Source: Marinobacter daepoensis DSM 16072
Lineage (GTDB): Bacteria > Pseudomonadota > Gammaproteobacteria > Pseudomonadales > Oleiphilaceae
Direction of reading: 5' to 3'
DNA length: 64,000 nt
NCBI RefSeq assembly: GCF_000421165.1
Contig: NZ_ATWI01000008.1
Span: 815,385-879,384 of the forward strand
A model generated the notes under the pieces. The model did no database searches and was not told the DNA's origin. It saw only the letters and a program-made list of their open reading frames with translations. The translations under genes were made by a program, and so were the position numbers. Numbering within the stretch: position 1 is the first letter of the stretch; the number at the start of each line of letters is the position of its first letter. Below, piece after piece: positions 1 to 9,949 of this stretch.

Positions 1-1
1 T

Positions 2-436
2 GTAGGAAAAGGTAAAACCGAGCTGACGGAGATTCCGTTGGCGACGCCATCCATGACCTGGCTGGGCCGGAATACCATGGAGGGAGAGTTGTGCTATGCC
101 TCGTCCACCTATGGTCGACTGGCGCTGGAAGCGGTGCCCAAACGGCCCTGGAGAGCGGTCACCCCGGTCACCATCATTAATCGGGGTGAGCAGGCTCTGT
201 TGCTGGACCGGTTCAGCCTGCCGACTCCGCTGTTATCGCTGTATCAGAATGAGCGTGGCCAGCTCTGGACGCCGGGTGTGACGGTAGAGTGTGAGACTGA
301 TATGAATTCTGCCAGCCTGCATATGGAGCGATCAGTGCCGGAGAGTGCCGGCCTGTGCCATCTGGTGTCGCCCGCCCGACAGACGATGGCAAAGGGTCGT
401 CGGTTGGTCAGGGCGTTTGACCGCATGTTTGGTTAA
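2..436 (+). CDS. DUF432 family protein, C-terminal part (5' truncated by window edge)
   Basis: The reading frame is open from base 2 without a stop, so the gene begins before the window; the TTG at 38 need not be its start. About 144 residues are visible. They look like the C-terminal half of the DUF432 family, a beta-rich soluble domain of unknown function. The stop at 434-436 lies 20 bases before the MscS channel gene, and DUF432 genes are often found beside mscS genes, so a shared operon and a link to the channel are likely. No catalytic motif is recognised. Family assignment is from overall resemblance and gene context and is moderately sure; function is unknown. Confidence 0.6.
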   Translation, partial: VGKGKTELTEIPLATPSMTWLGRNTMEGELCYASSTYGRLALEAVPKRPWRAVTPVTIINRGEQALLLDRFSLPTPLLSLYQNERGQLWTPGVTVECETDMNSASLHMERSVPESAGLCHLVSPARQTMAKGRRLVRAFDRMFG

Positions 437-456
437 CCGGGCAAGGAGCGACTGCG

Positions 457-1344
457 TTGATTGAGGCGATTGAGACCACCTTCATACAATTGATCAATGG
501 GATTGCCTGGGGACAATGGCTGGCAGCGGGTTTTTTACTGGTGCTGGGGATCTTCCTGGGGACCATGTTGGCCCGAAGTGTTGGCCGGTTGGCCGAGAAA
601 CGTGTTTCCCGACACCATCAGGTGCTGATTCGACGCCTGGTGTTTTACCTTGTCTTCCTGCTGTTCGCCGTTGCGGCATTACGGGAAGCCGGGTTCTCTC
701 TGGATGTAGTACTCGGGGCGGCAGGGATTCTGACGGTGGCCGTTGGTTTCGCCTCTCAGACGTCGGCATCCAACATTATCAGCGGCCTGTTTCTGGTTAT
801 GGAGCGGCCGTTCGAGATCGGGGATGTCATTGAGGCAGACGCCACGATCGGGGAAGTGGTTGCCATTGACTTGCTGAGCGTGAAATTGAGAACGCCAGAC
901 AATCTGTATGTCCGTATTCCGAATGAAACCCTGATCAAGACCCGTGTCGTAAACCGGTCCCGGTTTCCGATCCGCCGAATCGATCTTGTCATTGGTATCG
1001 CATACGCTGAAGATGTGGAGCGAATAAGGGATCTTTTGCTGGGATTGGCCGATGCCAACCCTCATTGTCTGGAAGAGCCAAAGCCTTTTGTGCTGGTGAC
1101 CGGTTTTGGCCCGTCGTCTGTGGACCTGCAGTTTTCCTTCTGGGTGGCTCGTGATGACTTCCTGGAAGGTCGGGGCGGCATGATGGTCGCCATCAAGAAG
1201 GCGCTGGATGAAGCCGGTATCGAAATACCCTTCCCGCACACCAGTGTCTATGCCGGCAGTCATTCTGAGCCTTTCCGGATACAGCTTGTGGGCTCGGAAC
1301 AAACGCAAGAAAAGGAACCACCGGATGTCGACCGAAAAACCTGA
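457..1344 (+). CDS. mscS: Small-conductance mechanosensitive channel, MscS family
   Basis: Inner-membrane channel that opens under membrane tension and releases solutes during hypo-osmotic shock. It has 295 residues, close to the E. coli length. Three hydrophobic segments lie at about residues 21-39, 60-76 and 84-115. The third is the Gly/Ala-rich pore helix ([15 protein letters not shown]) followed by the family signature ERPFEIGD at about 116-123. A soluble beta and alpha/beta domain follows, as in MscS. The TTG start at 457 is preceded by AAGGAG at 443-448 with good spacing, which supports this unusual start codon. The 3' end overlaps the following protease gene by 20 bases, implying co-translation. 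Confidence 0.92.
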   Translation: MIEAIETTFIQLINGIAWGQWLAAGFLLVLGIFLGTMLARSVGRLAEKRVSRHHQVLIRRLVFYLVFLLFAVAALREAGFSLDVVLGAAGILTVAVGFASQTSASNIISGLFLVMERPFEIGDVIEADATIGEVVAIDLLSVKLRTPDNLYVRIPNETLIKTRVVNRSRFPIRRIDLVIGIAYAEDVERIRDLLLGLADANPHCLEEPKPFVLVTGFGPSSVDLQFSFWVARDDFLEGRGGMMVAIKKALDEAGIEIPFPHTSVYAGSHSEPFRIQLVGSEQTQEKEPPDVDRKT

Positions 1345-1816
1345 AGTTACCCAAACCGTTGCCCCTGATAATGCTGACCATAAAGTCTGCCTGGGGTGGC
1401 GGGAATGGGTGGCGCTGCCTGATCTGGGGATTCCGCGTATCAAGGCGAAAGTTGATACCGGCGCGCGGACCTCCTGTCTGCATACCTTCCGGACGGAACC
1501 GTACACAGAGAATGGTGAACGCCGGGTGAAATTCTGGGTGCATCCGGTGCAGAACGATCTGCATCACGTGGTGGAGTGTGATGCCCGGGTTCTGGACGAG
1601 CGCACGGTATCTGATTCCGGCGGACACAAGGAGCTGCGACTGGTGGTAGAAACCAGCATCGTGCTGGGGGATCACCGCTGGCCGATTGAAATGACACTGA
1701 CCAACCGGGATTCGATGCGATTCCGGATGTTGCTGGGGCGCACCGCTATGGCTGGGCGCACCGTGGTATACCCTGAAGCTTCTTATCTTGCCGGTGAGCC
1801 GGCACCAAGGAACTGA
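1325..1816 (+). CDS. rimB: RimB-like retropepsin-type protease ('ATP-dependent zinc protease' family)
   Basis: 163-residue protein of the family annotated as ATP-dependent zinc protease (PF05618), which has a retropepsin-like aspartic protease fold. The motif [12 protein letters not shown] near residues 40-51 holds the Asp-Thr-Gly-Ala catalytic signature. A longer open frame starts upstream, but the ATG at 1325 with AAGG at about 1311-1315 gives the family's normal length and is chosen here. In Pseudomonas the protein next to RimK, called RimB, counters or trims glutamate tails that RimK adds to ribosomal protein S6. The ligase gene begins 2 bases after the stop here, so the same role is inferred. 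Family sure, physiological substrate inferred. Confidence 0.82.
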   Translation: MSTEKPEVTQTVAPDNADHKVCLGWREWVALPDLGIPRIKAKVDTGARTSCLHTFRTEPYTENGERRVKFWVHPVQNDLHHVVECDARVLDERTVSDSGGHKELRLVVETSIVLGDHRWPIEMTLTNRDSMRFRMLLGRTAMAGRTVVYPEASYLAGEPAPRN

Positions 1817-1818
1817 TT

Positions 1819-2724
1819 ATGAAAATTGCGGTATTGTCGCGAAACCGTCACCTGTACTCGACCCGGAGACTGGTGGAAGAGGGGCTGAACCGTGGCCATG
1901 AAGTGAAGGTCATCGACTGTCTGCACTGTTCCATGAACATCACCTCTGCTGATCCGAAAATCCATTATCACGAGGAAGTGCTGGAAGATTTTGATGTGGT
2001 AATTCCGCGGATCGGGGCATCGGTCACCTTTTATGGCACGGCGGTGCTGAGGCAGTTTGAGATGATGGGGGTGTTCCCGTTGAATGAATCGGTCGCCATC
2101 ACCCGTTCGCGGGACAAGCTGCGCTCCCTGCAGTTGTTGGCCCGGAAAGGCGTGGGGATGCCGGTGACAGGTTTTGCCAACAAACCCGATAACGTGCCAG
2201 AGCTGCTGAAAATGGTGGGTGGCGCACCGGTGGTCATCAAACTGCTGCAAGGCACTCAGGGCATCGGTGTGGTGCTGGCGGAAACCCGCAAGGCGGCGGA
2301 GAGTGTGATTGAGGCCTTTATGGGGCTGAAAGCCGACATTCTGGTGCAGGAATTCATCAAGGAAGCGGGCGGTGCGGACATCCGCTGTTTCGTCATCGGC
2401 GACAAGGTGATTGCGGCCATGAAGCGTCAGGGGGCCGAAGGGGAATTTCGCTCTAACCTGCACCGGGGTGGCACCGCGTCGCTGGTGCGGATTACACCGG
2501 AAGAGCGTAAAACCGCCATTACCGCTGCCAAAGCTATGGGGCTGAACGTGGCCGGGGTCGATTTGTTGCGCTCCAGCCGTGGTCCTTTGGTCATGGAAGT
2601 GAACTCGTCCCCAGGGCTGGAAGGGATCGAGAACGCCACCGGCAAAAACGTGGCGGGCATGATCATCAACTGGACGGAAAAGAACTACAAGCCCTCAAGA
2701 ACACAGACCAGGGGCCGGGGATAA
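1819..2724 (+). CDS. rimK: RimK-type ATP-grasp glutamate ligase
   Basis: 301 residues, the same size as E. coli RimK (300). RimK adds glutamates to the C-terminus of ribosomal protein S6 using ATP. The sequence shows the N-terminal pre-ATP-grasp domain ([18 protein letters not shown]) and an ATP-grasp core. Nucleotide-binding segments include [13 protein letters not shown] near 140-152, VQEFI near 176 and the metal-binding stretch [14 protein letters not shown] near 260-273. The ATG lies 2 bases after the protease stop, and the deacylase-like gene follows 6 bases later, so the three genes are translated from one message. An S6-modifying role is expected from the family; other acceptors are possible. 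Confidence 0.93.
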   Translation: MKIAVLSRNRHLYSTRRLVEEGLNRGHEVKVIDCLHCSMNITSADPKIHYHEEVLEDFDVVIPRIGASVTFYGTAVLRQFEMMGVFPLNESVAITRSRDKLRSLQLLARKGVGMPVTGFANKPDNVPELLKMVGGAPVVIKLLQGTQGIGVVLAETRKAAESVIEAFMGLKADILVQEFIKEAGGADIRCFVIGDKVIAAMKRQGAEGEFRSNLHRGGTASLVRITPEERKTAITAAKAMGLNVAGVDLLRSSRGPLVMEVNSSPGLEGIENATGKNVAGMIINWTEKNYKPSRTQTRGRG

Positions 2725-2730
2725 CCGCGT

Positions 2731-3798
2731 ATGGCGAGAGCTCCGTTTGAGATTGCCGGTGTGCAGGTACAACCCGGTACCCGTGAAACCGTTGAAGTGC
2801 CGGTGGCCAAGCTTTATACCCACACCCCGTTGCACATTCCTGTGGAAGTGGTACACGGCCGCCGGGATGGGCCAGTGCTGATGGTGTGTGGTGCCATTCA
2901 TGGCGATGAAATCAACGGCGTGGAAATCATCCGGCGGGTGTTGAAAAACTCGGCCCTGCGACACCTTCGCGGGACCCTGGTGGCCGTGCCCATCGTTAAT
3001 ATTTTCGGTTTTGTGCAGCGCACTCGGTACCTGCCGGACCGGCGCGACCTGAACCGCTGTTTTCCAGGCTCGGAAACTGGTTCGCTGGGCGGCCGCATAG
3101 CCTACCTGCTGCGCACTCAGATCATGGAAAACGTGAGCCACATCATCGACCTGCACACCGGAGCGATTCACCGCTTCAATCTCCCGCAGATACGGGCGGA
3201 GTTGAAAAACCCGGAAACGGCCCGCATGGCCGAGGCGTTTGGTGCTCCCATCATTATCAACGCGGGCCTGCGGGAAGGCAGTCTGCGAGCCTACGCCGAT
3301 TCCCTCGACATACCGGTAATCACCTTTGAGGGTGGTGAAGCTCTGCGCTTTGATGAGGTGGTAATTGCCAGCGGTGTAAAAGGCGTCATGCGGGTCATGC
3401 GTGAGCTGGAGATGATGCCCGCGAAAAAAGGCCCCAAGGCGCCACGTAAACGCTCCGAAACCGCTGCAAATTCGGTATGGGTTCGGGCCGATATGGATGG
3501 CATCATGCGCCCGGTGGCGCATCTTGGCCAGCGGGTGCGTAAAGGCCAGAAGCTGGCCATGGTAGCCGATCCCTTTGGCGAAACCGAAGAGGCCATTACT
3601 TCACCCTGTTCCGGTATTGTGATCTGTGTGAACAATCTGCCTCTGGTCAATGAGGGTGAGGCGATCTATCACGTGGCACGGTTCGATGAGTTGGGGGAAG
3701 CGGAAAAAGCGATGGATTACTTCCGCAGTTCGTTTGAGAGTGAGGTTGCGGAAGAGGCCGTTGTGCCAGTGCACCCCTGGGATGAACTTCAGAAATAA
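2731..3798 (+). CDS. Succinylglutamate desuccinylase / aspartoacylase family metallohydrolase
   Basis: 355-residue zinc carboxypeptidase-fold protein related to AstE and aspartoacylase, which cleave N-acyl groups from acidic amino acids. Visible metal and substrate motifs are GAIHGDEINGVEI near residues 52-64 (His and Glu zinc ligands), RDLNRCFPG near 106-114 and HIIDLHTG near 137-144 (second His). A beta-rich C-terminal domain follows from about residue 250. No arginine succinyltransferase (ast) genes are present, so arginine catabolism is unlikely. Its place directly after rimB-rimK suggests action on an acylated or glutamylated product, but this is inference. True substrate unknown. Confidence 0.85.
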   Translation: MARAPFEIAGVQVQPGTRETVEVPVAKLYTHTPLHIPVEVVHGRRDGPVLMVCGAIHGDEINGVEIIRRVLKNSALRHLRGTLVAVPIVNIFGFVQRTRYLPDRRDLNRCFPGSETGSLGGRIAYLLRTQIMENVSHIIDLHTGAIHRFNLPQIRAELKNPETARMAEAFGAPIIINAGLREGSLRAYADSLDIPVITFEGGEALRFDEVVIASGVKGVMRVMRELEMMPAKKGPKAPRKRSETAANSVWVRADMDGIMRPVAHLGQRVRKGQKLAMVADPFGETEEAITSPCSGIVICVNNLPLVNEGEAIYHVARFDELGEAEKAMDYFRSSFESEVAEEAVVPVHPWDELQK

Positions 3799-3816
3799 CC
3801 GGGCGTTGGAGCCGAT

Positions 3817-4242
3817 ATGATCTGGCATCAGACTTTCATCGAGCTGCCGCCGTTACCGCGTGGCTTCAATCTTGTCACTAACGAAATTCTGGCCCAGGCC
3901 CCAGACTTGGCCAATTGCGAGGTCGGGTTGCTGAACCTGTTCATTCAGCACACCTCGGCGTCGCTTGCCATCAACGAAAACGCCGATCCTGACGTGCGCG
4001 GCGATCTCGAACGTCACTTCAATGTGATGGTACCGGAGTACGCCGACTACTATGAACATACTCTGGAAGGGCCGGATGACACCACGTCCCACATCAAAAG
4101 TGTGATGATCGGCTCCTCGCTGAATATTCCGGTGACGCGTGGTCACCTCGCGTTGGGTACCTGGCAGGGCATTTACCTTTGTGAGCACCGGAACCGGGCC
4201 AGTGGACGCCGGATCGTGGCTACGTTGCAGGGGCGTTGGTGA
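3817..4242 (+). CDS. yjbQ: YjbQ / UPF0047 family protein (secondary thiamine-phosphate synthase-like)
   Basis: 141 residues, the usual length for this single-domain family. Family landmarks are HTSASLAINENADPDV (about 47-62) and the C-terminal LGTWQGIYLCEHR (about 113-125), which carry the conserved His and Asp residues of the active pocket. E. coli YjbQ has weak thiamine-phosphate synthase activity and can rescue thiE mutants; its real substrate is unknown. The gene lies 18 bases after the deacylase gene and closes the forward-strand operon. Family assignment is secure; the biochemical role is not. Confidence 0.88.
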   Translation: MIWHQTFIELPPLPRGFNLVTNEILAQAPDLANCEVGLLNLFIQHTSASLAINENADPDVRGDLERHFNVMVPEYADYYEHTLEGPDDTTSHIKSVMIGSSLNIPVTRGHLALGTWQGIYLCEHRNRASGRRIVATLQGRW

Positions 4243-4245
4243 GCT

Positions 4246-4476
4246 CTAGATCTGCCCGCCCACCCCTTTGAACGTCTCTACGAACGCCGAAACTTTTCCG
4301 AAAACGCTTTGTTTCTTGGTGAGGTATTGCGGATTCAGCGGGCTCATTTTCGGCAGAATGTTATTGAGCTCCGTGCCATTGTCGCCGCCACGCAGGCGGC
4401 TTAGAAAAGACCCGGTTAGGCTTTTAAAAAACTGAATAGTGTGTGGCGGGATCCAGATGGCCGCGTCTGGAAACAC
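4246..4476 (-). CDS. Short ORF, possible small gene or 3' remnant; function unknown
   Basis: A 76-codon frame on the minus strand between yjbQ and the lipoprotein gene, with a GTG start. Only its last 55 or so codons look protein-like: a soluble, charged stretch with segments such as [19 protein letters not shown] and [18 protein letters not shown]. The first 20 codons overlap an inverted repeat and look arbitrary. It could be the surviving tail of a decayed gene or a small intact gene. No family is recognised and no clear ribosome binding site is seen. Confidence 0.3.
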   Translation of the reverse strand: MFPDAAIWIPPHTIQFFKSLTGSFLSRLRGGDNGTELNNILPKMSPLNPQYLTKKQSVFGKVSAFVETFKGVGGQI

Positions 4477-4496
4477 GCAGCGCGCATTTCCAGACG
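4464..4496. repeat. Perfect 10-bp inverted repeat after the PKD lipoprotein gene
   Basis: CGTCTGGAAA (4464-4473) and TTTCCAGACG (4487-4496) form a 10-bp stem with a 13-base loop, starting 16 bases past the lipoprotein stop codon. There is no U-tract on either strand, so it is not a classic intrinsic terminator. It may still act as an mRNA 3' end or be a scar of an old element. Confidence 0.5.
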
Positions 4497-4511
4497 GTTC
4501 GTTTGGTTGAT

Positions 4512-7067
4512 TTATTGCGGGCTTCGGTATCCTGCGATTCTTGGGGTCGCTTTGAAGTTCCAGCCGGGTTTTTCGGCGATGGAGAAACTCCAGGACACGC
4601 CTTCGCCCATTTCATTGCCATGCCAGCTGTCTGCTGGCCTTACCGGGATCTCGTCCTGTGTGCTCAGGATCAGGTCGACGGTAATGCTTTCGCCTTTTCG
4701 AATCACCTGACCATTGGTCAGACCGTCGAACCTGGCCAGATAGCCACCCTGATCCTGGGACTCGGTGGCAACTCCGGTGATGGTGTAATCCTGATCAAAG
4801 GCCGTCAGGCGATAGCGCTTGTGCACGTAGTCGGTGTTTGGTTTGAAAATGGTATCGTGGTATTGACGTTGAAAATCCTTTTTATCGTTGAACGGGAACA
4901 CCTGCTGGCGATAACCGTATTCGCTTTTGCCCTTTGCCTGATCATAATGGTTGGCGGTGCTGGCATGCAGATCCTCCAGCAGCAGCGTTGGGTAGTTGGC
5001 CCGATGCACGGTTGGCACCGTAAAGCGAAAGGGCTGGCTGATGTCGATGCCGTCAGAAATCAGCAACTGCAGGGTGTAGTTACCCGCAGTGAGAGGGGAC
5101 AGGCTGATGTCTTGGCAAGTCCATTCGGTAAACCCGAGCGCCGCCTGATAGAGCATGTCCCGGGTCGGGTAGTCGCCCTGGGGATCAACGTTATAGCCGT
5201 TCAGGCACATGCCCAGAGAGGCATCGTAGAAACGACGAATGGGTAGTGCCATCTCATGGCCAGCGGGGTAACCGGTCAGCGACCACAAGTACGTTAGTGT
5301 GTCGCCGTCCGGGTCGTAGGCGTCACTGGTGAGGTAGAACGAGGCGTTCAGGGATGATGCTTGCAGGTGTTCACCATCATACACCTCCGGCGCTTGCGGA
5401 TAGATCACGAAAGGCTGCTCAGCGCTGAAGGCCGGGCTAAACCCGGGCCGGGCCACCGGGGCGTTGTTGGAGCTTTTGGCCAGTACATGCACCCGCTCCC
5501 GGCGGGAGGCTTCCGCACCGTGGCTGTCGGTCACCGTCAGTTCGGCGGAATAAGGCCCGGGTACGTCGGTGGTAAACCAGGCATTGACGCTGTTGGCGTC
5601 GTTGAGGGTTGCGCTGCTGCCGTCCGGGCGGTCCACCAGTCGCCATTGGTAGTTCAGCCGGTTGTCATCCGGGTCTGTGCTGCCGCTGCTATCCAGTGTC
5701 ACTCTTTGGTTCACGCCCACCGCTGCACCCGCGCCCGCCAGTTTCGCAATGGCCCGGGGTGGCCGGTTGGCGCCGGTCATGGCGGTATAGGTAGCGGTTA
5801 CCGGAGCACTCCAGAGTTCTCCATCGAATGCCCGTAGCTGAATTGTGTAGTCGCCCAGTTCGGTGAGAGTGATTTTTACGTAGCGTTCGTTGCCCGGTAT
5901 GGTGTCCTCGTCACTCGGCGTGAAACCTTCCGGGTGGGAGAGCAGTTTCCATTCGAATCCGAGCTCGTTGGAGTACTTGGCTTCGGCGTCGTAGCTGTAA
6001 TTACCCGCCGGGTGCAAGTCGCTGCCCAGCTCTACCTCGTAGGTTTCCCCCCAGCTTGGCGGCAGGACGGCCGTGGGCGGCGTATTGACGTGGCCGTCCG
6101 GCAAGGTGTTGACCTTGACGGTGGTGGTCACCAGGTTAATTGAGGTGCCGTCGTACACCATCAGCTCAAAGGTGTAGTCACCAAACTGCTGCGGCGTCAG
6201 GCTGGTCACTGCCTGATGGGTGTTTTCCAGTGTTGCGGTAGAGCCTTGCGGGGCGTCGGGGTGACGGTTTCTGCCCACCAGCCAGCGGTATTGCAGGTCG
6301 TCACCGTCGGCATCGACACTGTCGCCACCATCCAGCGTGATGGTCTGCCCCAGTACCCAGTTGTCAGGATCGCCGCCGCGTACCTTAATCTTCGCTTCCG
6401 GAATGGCGTTAACCTCGGAGGCGATGACCCGCACGTCGATGGTCGGGCTGATTTTGTCGAGATAGCTCACGGTCAGACGGAATTTGTAGATGCCCTCAAG
6501 GTCCGGGGTGAAGCGGGGGCTGGCCAAGCTGGGGTTGTCGATGCTGGCATTGCTGCCTTCCGGCGCGGACACCAGTTCCCAGGCGTATTGCAGCAGGCTC
6601 GGATTGCCGTCGGTGGGCGGCAGGCTGCCGGTGCCATCCAGTTGCAGCGTCTGGCCGGGAATGGCGCCGATTTCGGGGGTAGCCACGGCGGTGGGATTGG
6701 GGTTGGTCACTGTCAGCGGCTGACAATCCGGGTTGCTGGTGGCTTTGTCGTCGGTCACCGTCAGGCAGATGCTGTAGCTGCCGGGCATATCGGGTACAAA
6801 CGTGGTGATCCGCTCGTCAGCCGCGGGCTTGCTGGCGCTGTGTTCCGGAGCTTCTGCAATGGACCACACCCAGCTGCGCACGGCACCATTGGGTGAGGTG
6901 CTGTCTGCGCCATCCAGATTCACCGCGCCACCGACATCCAGTTGGTTGGGGCTGAGGCTGGCGTTGGCGGTTGGCAGGGCGGGGCCGCTGTCGCCACCGC
7001 CGCCACCGCAGGCGGTGAGCAGCAGAATACTACTGGCCAGGGTCAGTTTTGCGTAAGGGAGATTCAT
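4512..7067 (-). CDS. PKD-repeat surface lipoprotein
   Basis: 851 residues. The N-terminus is a lipoprotein signal peptide with lipobox LTAC (Cys20), followed by a run of five glycines that would serve as a flexible linker. Roughly six PKD/Ig-like modules follow, beginning near residues 31, 126, 223, 334, 437 and 540. They show repeated cues such as [25 protein letters not shown] and [10 protein letters not shown]. The last 160 residues have no recognised domain. PKD modules usually bind proteins or carbohydrates outside the cell. It shares an identical upstream bipartite motif with the TonB receptor gene, so joint expression and a role as a surface partner of that receptor are inferred. AGGAAC lies 8 bases before the ATG. 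Confidence 0.85.
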   Translation of the reverse strand: MNLPYAKLTLASSILLLTACGGGGGDSGPALPTANASLSPNQLDVGGAVNLDGADSTSPNGAVRSWVWSIAEAPEHSASKPAADERITTFVPDMPGSYSICLTVTDDKATSNPDCQPLTVTNPNPTAVATPEIGAIPGQTLQLDGTGSLPPTDGNPSLLQYAWELVSAPEGSNASIDNPSLASPRFTPDLEGIYKFRLTVSYLDKISPTIDVRVIASEVNAIPEAKIKVRGGDPDNWVLGQTITLDGGDSVDADGDDLQYRWLVGRNRHPDAPQGSTATLENTHQAVTSLTPQQFGDYTFELMVYDGTSINLVTTTVKVNTLPDGHVNTPPTAVLPPSWGETYEVELGSDLHPAGNYSYDAEAKYSNELGFEWKLLSHPEGFTPSDEDTIPGNERYVKITLTELGDYTIQLRAFDGELWSAPVTATYTAMTGANRPPRAIAKLAGAGAAVGVNQRVTLDSSGSTDPDDNRLNYQWRLVDRPDGSSATLNDANSVNAWFTTDVPGPYSAELTVTDSHGAEASRRERVHVLAKSSNNAPVARPGFSPAFSAEQPFVIYPQAPEVYDGEHLQASSLNASFYLTSDAYDPDGDTLTYLWSLTGYPAGHEMALPIRRFYDASLGMCLNGYNVDPQGDYPTRDMLYQAALGFTEWTCQDISLSPLTAGNYTLQLLISDGIDISQPFRFTVPTVHRANYPTLLLEDLHASTANHYDQAKGKSEYGYRQQVFPFNDKKDFQRQYHDTIFKPNTDYVHKRYRLTAFDQDYTITGVATESQDQGGYLARFDGLTNGQVIRKGESITVDLILSTQDEIPVRPADSWHGNEMGEGVSWSFSIAEKPGWNFKATPRIAGYRSPQ

Positions 7068-7131
7068 GAGTGATCGTTCCTGTTGATGGTTTCTTTTCAG
7101 GTGTTGAGCTATCAGTAAATCTTCATCAAAT

Positions 7132-7150
7132 GATAATTTGACTCATTTGC
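7132..7150. promoter_or_regulatory. Weak Fur-like box overlapping the lipoprotein promoter motif
   Basis: The segment GATAATTTGACTCATTTGC matches 13 of 19 positions of the Fur consensus GATAATGATAATCATTATC. It overlaps the downstream half of the presumed ECF promoter, where a bound repressor would block initiation. The match is modest and could be chance. Confidence 0.3.
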
Positions 7151-7177
7151 ATTTGTTGTGATTAAAAACGAGTGAGC
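7140..7177 (-). promoter_or_regulatory. Bipartite ECF-type promoter motif, copy 1 (PKD lipoprotein)
   Basis: Read on the minus strand: GCTCACTCGTT (7177-7167), exactly 19 bases, then AATGAGTC (7147-7140). The same two blocks with the same 19-base spacer occur before the TonB receptor gene, preceded in both cases by an A-tract. This is the pattern expected for a promoter read by the ECF sigma factor of this locus. The lipoprotein start codon lies about 73 bases downstream. Confidence 0.65.
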
Positions 7178-7201
7178 GAAGGTTTTTTCTCACGGTGATC
7201 G

Positions 7202-9928
7202 CTAAAAACTGAGTGTTGTTCCTATCCGCACGGTCCGGCCGGGTGCCGGCACCAGGCCGAGGCTGAGCGCATCCAGGTAATAGCGGTCGGTGAGATTGTC
7301 GATATTGAAATCCACGGTTACCGTGTCGTTGGGTTGGTAGCTGACGTACAAATCCAGTATTTCGTAGCTGTGCCAGGGCACCGGCTGCAGAAAACCGCTT
7401 TTGGTGGCGTCGTCGTATTCGGGGGCTTCGTTGCGCTCGCCCATCCAGGTGCCACGCAGGCCAAGGTCCAGGGTTCTGCTGAACAAACGTGTGCCTAGCG
7501 TGGCACTGGCGTGCCAGTTGGGTGGGATCATGTTGTTGATGTAGCTGTCGGCAATGCCATAGTTGTTGCAGCGTTCCCGACGGTAGCTGCCGAAGTGACA
7601 GACCTCAATGTGGTTGTAGCGGGTTCCCCCCAGCTCCGTGTACCAGATACCGGCATCGTATTGCAGGTTGAGTTCCGCGCCATGGAATTCCACGCTATCG
7701 ATATTACGGGTGACGAAGAATCGTTGGCCGGCGCCTTCCTCCCAGACGTTGGGGGTCGTGCGGGTCAGGTAGTCTTCAGTCCGGTTCTGAAAGTAGGAGA
7801 GTTTCAGGCGAAACTCGTCGCTTGAGGAGAACAGGTTGTCTTGCAGTATGTTCAGGCCGACTTCGCGGTTTTTTGCATGCTCTGGCTTGAGAGTTACGTC
7901 CAGGGCCGGTTCCGACGAGAATCCGGAAGTGCTTTCAAACAGACTGGGCATCCTCAGTGCCTCGGCGTAGCGAAAATAGAACTGAATACCCCGCCAGGGT
8001 TCCAGTTGCACGCTGGCTACGGGCGCAGATCCGGAGTGGTTGTTTTCATGCTTGACGGGATCGCAAGCGCCGTCGTTATTGGCGTCAGTGCAATAGGCGC
8101 TGTCGTCGCCCACCTGAAACGGCTGGTTGTCTTCGGCATCGAAACGGCTGTAGCGAATGCCGCCGTTCAGAGTCAGCCAGCGCCATGGCGACCAGGATGA
8201 GTTGATAAAGGCGCTGGCTTCCTTGCGTTCTCCGCTGCGGCCGGCATTGTCGACGACGCCGAGGTCCAGCGGGCTGGTGCGCACCTTTTCCTGTTGCCAG
8301 GCCAGGCCGTATTCCAGTTGCAGGAATTCACCAATGGCAAACTCCATGGTGTTCGAGACATCGGCTCCCCAGCGCTCATAGTCCTCCTGCTGATCGCTGC
8401 CAAAACTCAGCTCTTCGGAATAGTTGCGGTTGATGCTTGCGGTGTCGGTATGCCAAAGGTTTGCGCCGAGGTCGACATAGGGGGAACCAAACGGCTCCCA
8501 CTGGTAGCGGGAGGTGTAGGTGTCGACCTCCACTTCACTGCCCTCGGTCTGCCGCACCTGCCCCAGCCGGGTGAGCTGGGACGGCATGAGCTCACCGTAA
8601 GTGCTGGTGTAATGCTGATAACCCAGCTCGATCGAGTGATCGTCGGGCAGGTAGAACAGGCTTTTCAGCAGCGTTGATTTGTTCTCGAAGTTGGAGTTGG
8701 CGATCAGTTCTTCGGCCCGAAAGCGGCTGGCACCCTCAAGTTTCGGCCGTACTTCCGTCCAGAATCCCCGGTCGACCCGGTCGGATAAGTTCAGTGACGG
8801 TGTGGGGCCATGTTTACCGGCATAGTAGTTGCCCTGCCGCCGTTGCGCGTGAGCGGCAACCAGGTCGACAAATTCGAATCGTTTGGCCAGTGCCACGCTG
8901 CCAGACCAGCCTTTGAGGTTGAAGGTGCCGGGCCGGTTTAGCGTATCGTCGGTGCCCAGAGCATTGGCAAGATCGTAGGGTCCTTCACACAGGCTGGCGG
9001 TGACACAGTCGACCCGGTAGGCGCCGTCAACTCCGCCACCGGCGAGCCCGCCCGGGTTGAGGCCAGACCAAGTGCCCGGCGCAGCTGGGCTGCCGCTGTT
9101 GTTGCCGCTGGCCCCGGCTCGCAGACGAATACTCCAATCCTGCCCGGGCTTTAACAGATCCTCAGCCGTGAGTGTGCGCATGCTGACCAAGCCACCGGTT
9201 GCACCGGTGGCGGAGGCGTTCAGTGTCGGCCCTTTTTGGATGTCAATGCCACCGATCAGGTCCGGGTCGATATAAGTGCGGCTTGATACTCCGGCATAGC
9301 CCCGGTAAACGGTGGTTTCCTGTCGGCTTCCGTCAACCAGTACCGGTACCCGGCCTTGCCCCTGCATGCCGCGTATGTTGATGTCCAGACCACCGCTATT
9401 GCGGTTTTCGCCCACAAGAACACCGGTCTCACTCTGAAAAATGTCCCCGACGGAAGTGCCGCGGAAACGTTCGATTTTTCTTTGGGATATATAACTTGCA
9501 GAGCTTGGGGATGAAAATGCTTCATCAGTTTCAGAGGGAATATCTTGAGCGCTAACCAGAATGGGTGACAAGAGAGCAGGTTCTTGTTTGGACTGCGAAG
9601 AGGCTTGGATAACAACCGTATTGCCTGCGGCGAGATACCAGCGCAGATTGGTACCATCGAGAAGGCGGTTGATCGCCTGAGAGGCCGGCATGACTCCAAT
9701 AACTGGTTTAGCCATAAGGCCTTCAAGAAGGCTCGCTTCGGCGGATATCTGGTAGCCGGATTGTTTGCCAAAGAGGCCGAGGGCGGAGGGCAGTGGCTGT
9801 GCCTGGATATTAAAATCAAAGGTGTCGGCGCAAACAGCCTGACTCGTCAGATAGAGCAGGCAGATCAATAGCCAGCGAATACCTCTGGACGCTTTGAAAC
9901 GTGTGGTAGGAAGGCTCATAGTGTTCAT
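7202..9928 (-). CDS. TonB-dependent receptor with N-terminal signalling (STN) domain
   Basis: 908-residue outer-membrane beta-barrel transporter. After a signal peptide (about 1-35) comes a secretin/TonB short N-terminal domain (about 36-105), used by such receptors to signal through FecR. A TonB-box-like stretch SPILVSAQD lies near 122-130. A plug domain (about 140-260; GGLDINIRGMQGQGRVPVLVDG region) and a 22-strand-type barrel ending in ...VRIGTTLSF with terminal Phe follow. The plug resembles haem/haemoglobin or siderophore receptors, but the ligand cannot be read. The gene lies 93 bases downstream of fecR and just upstream of the lipoprotein. GGAG precedes the chosen ATG. Confidence 0.92.
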   Translation of the reverse strand: MNTMSLPTTRFKASRGIRWLLICLLYLTSQAVCADTFDFNIQAQPLPSALGLFGKQSGYQISAEASLLEGLMAKPVIGVMPASQAINRLLDGTNLRWYLAAGNTVVIQASSQSKQEPALLSPILVSAQDIPSETDEAFSSPSSASYISQRKIERFRGTSVGDIFQSETGVLVGENRNSGGLDINIRGMQGQGRVPVLVDGSRQETTVYRGYAGVSSRTYIDPDLIGGIDIQKGPTLNASATGATGGLVSMRTLTAEDLLKPGQDWSIRLRAGASGNNSGSPAAPGTWSGLNPGGLAGGGVDGAYRVDCVTASLCEGPYDLANALGTDDTLNRPGTFNLKGWSGSVALAKRFEFVDLVAAHAQRRQGNYYAGKHGPTPSLNLSDRVDRGFWTEVRPKLEGASRFRAEELIANSNFENKSTLLKSLFYLPDDHSIELGYQHYTSTYGELMPSQLTRLGQVRQTEGSEVEVDTYTSRYQWEPFGSPYVDLGANLWHTDTASINRNYSEELSFGSDQQEDYERWGADVSNTMEFAIGEFLQLEYGLAWQQEKVRTSPLDLGVVDNAGRSGERKEASAFINSSWSPWRWLTLNGGIRYSRFDAEDNQPFQVGDDSAYCTDANNDGACDPVKHENNHSGSAPVASVQLEPWRGIQFYFRYAEALRMPSLFESTSGFSSEPALDVTLKPEHAKNREVGLNILQDNLFSSSDEFRLKLSYFQNRTEDYLTRTTPNVWEEGAGQRFFVTRNIDSVEFHGAELNLQYDAGIWYTELGGTRYNHIEVCHFGSYRRERCNNYGIADSYINNMIPPNWHASATLGTRLFSRTLDLGLRGTWMGERNEAPEYDDATKSGFLQPVPWHSYEILDLYVSYQPNDTVTVDFNIDNLTDRYYLDALSLGLVPAPGRTVRIGTTLSF

Positions 9929-9949
9929 TTACTCCAGAGTTGCAAATAA

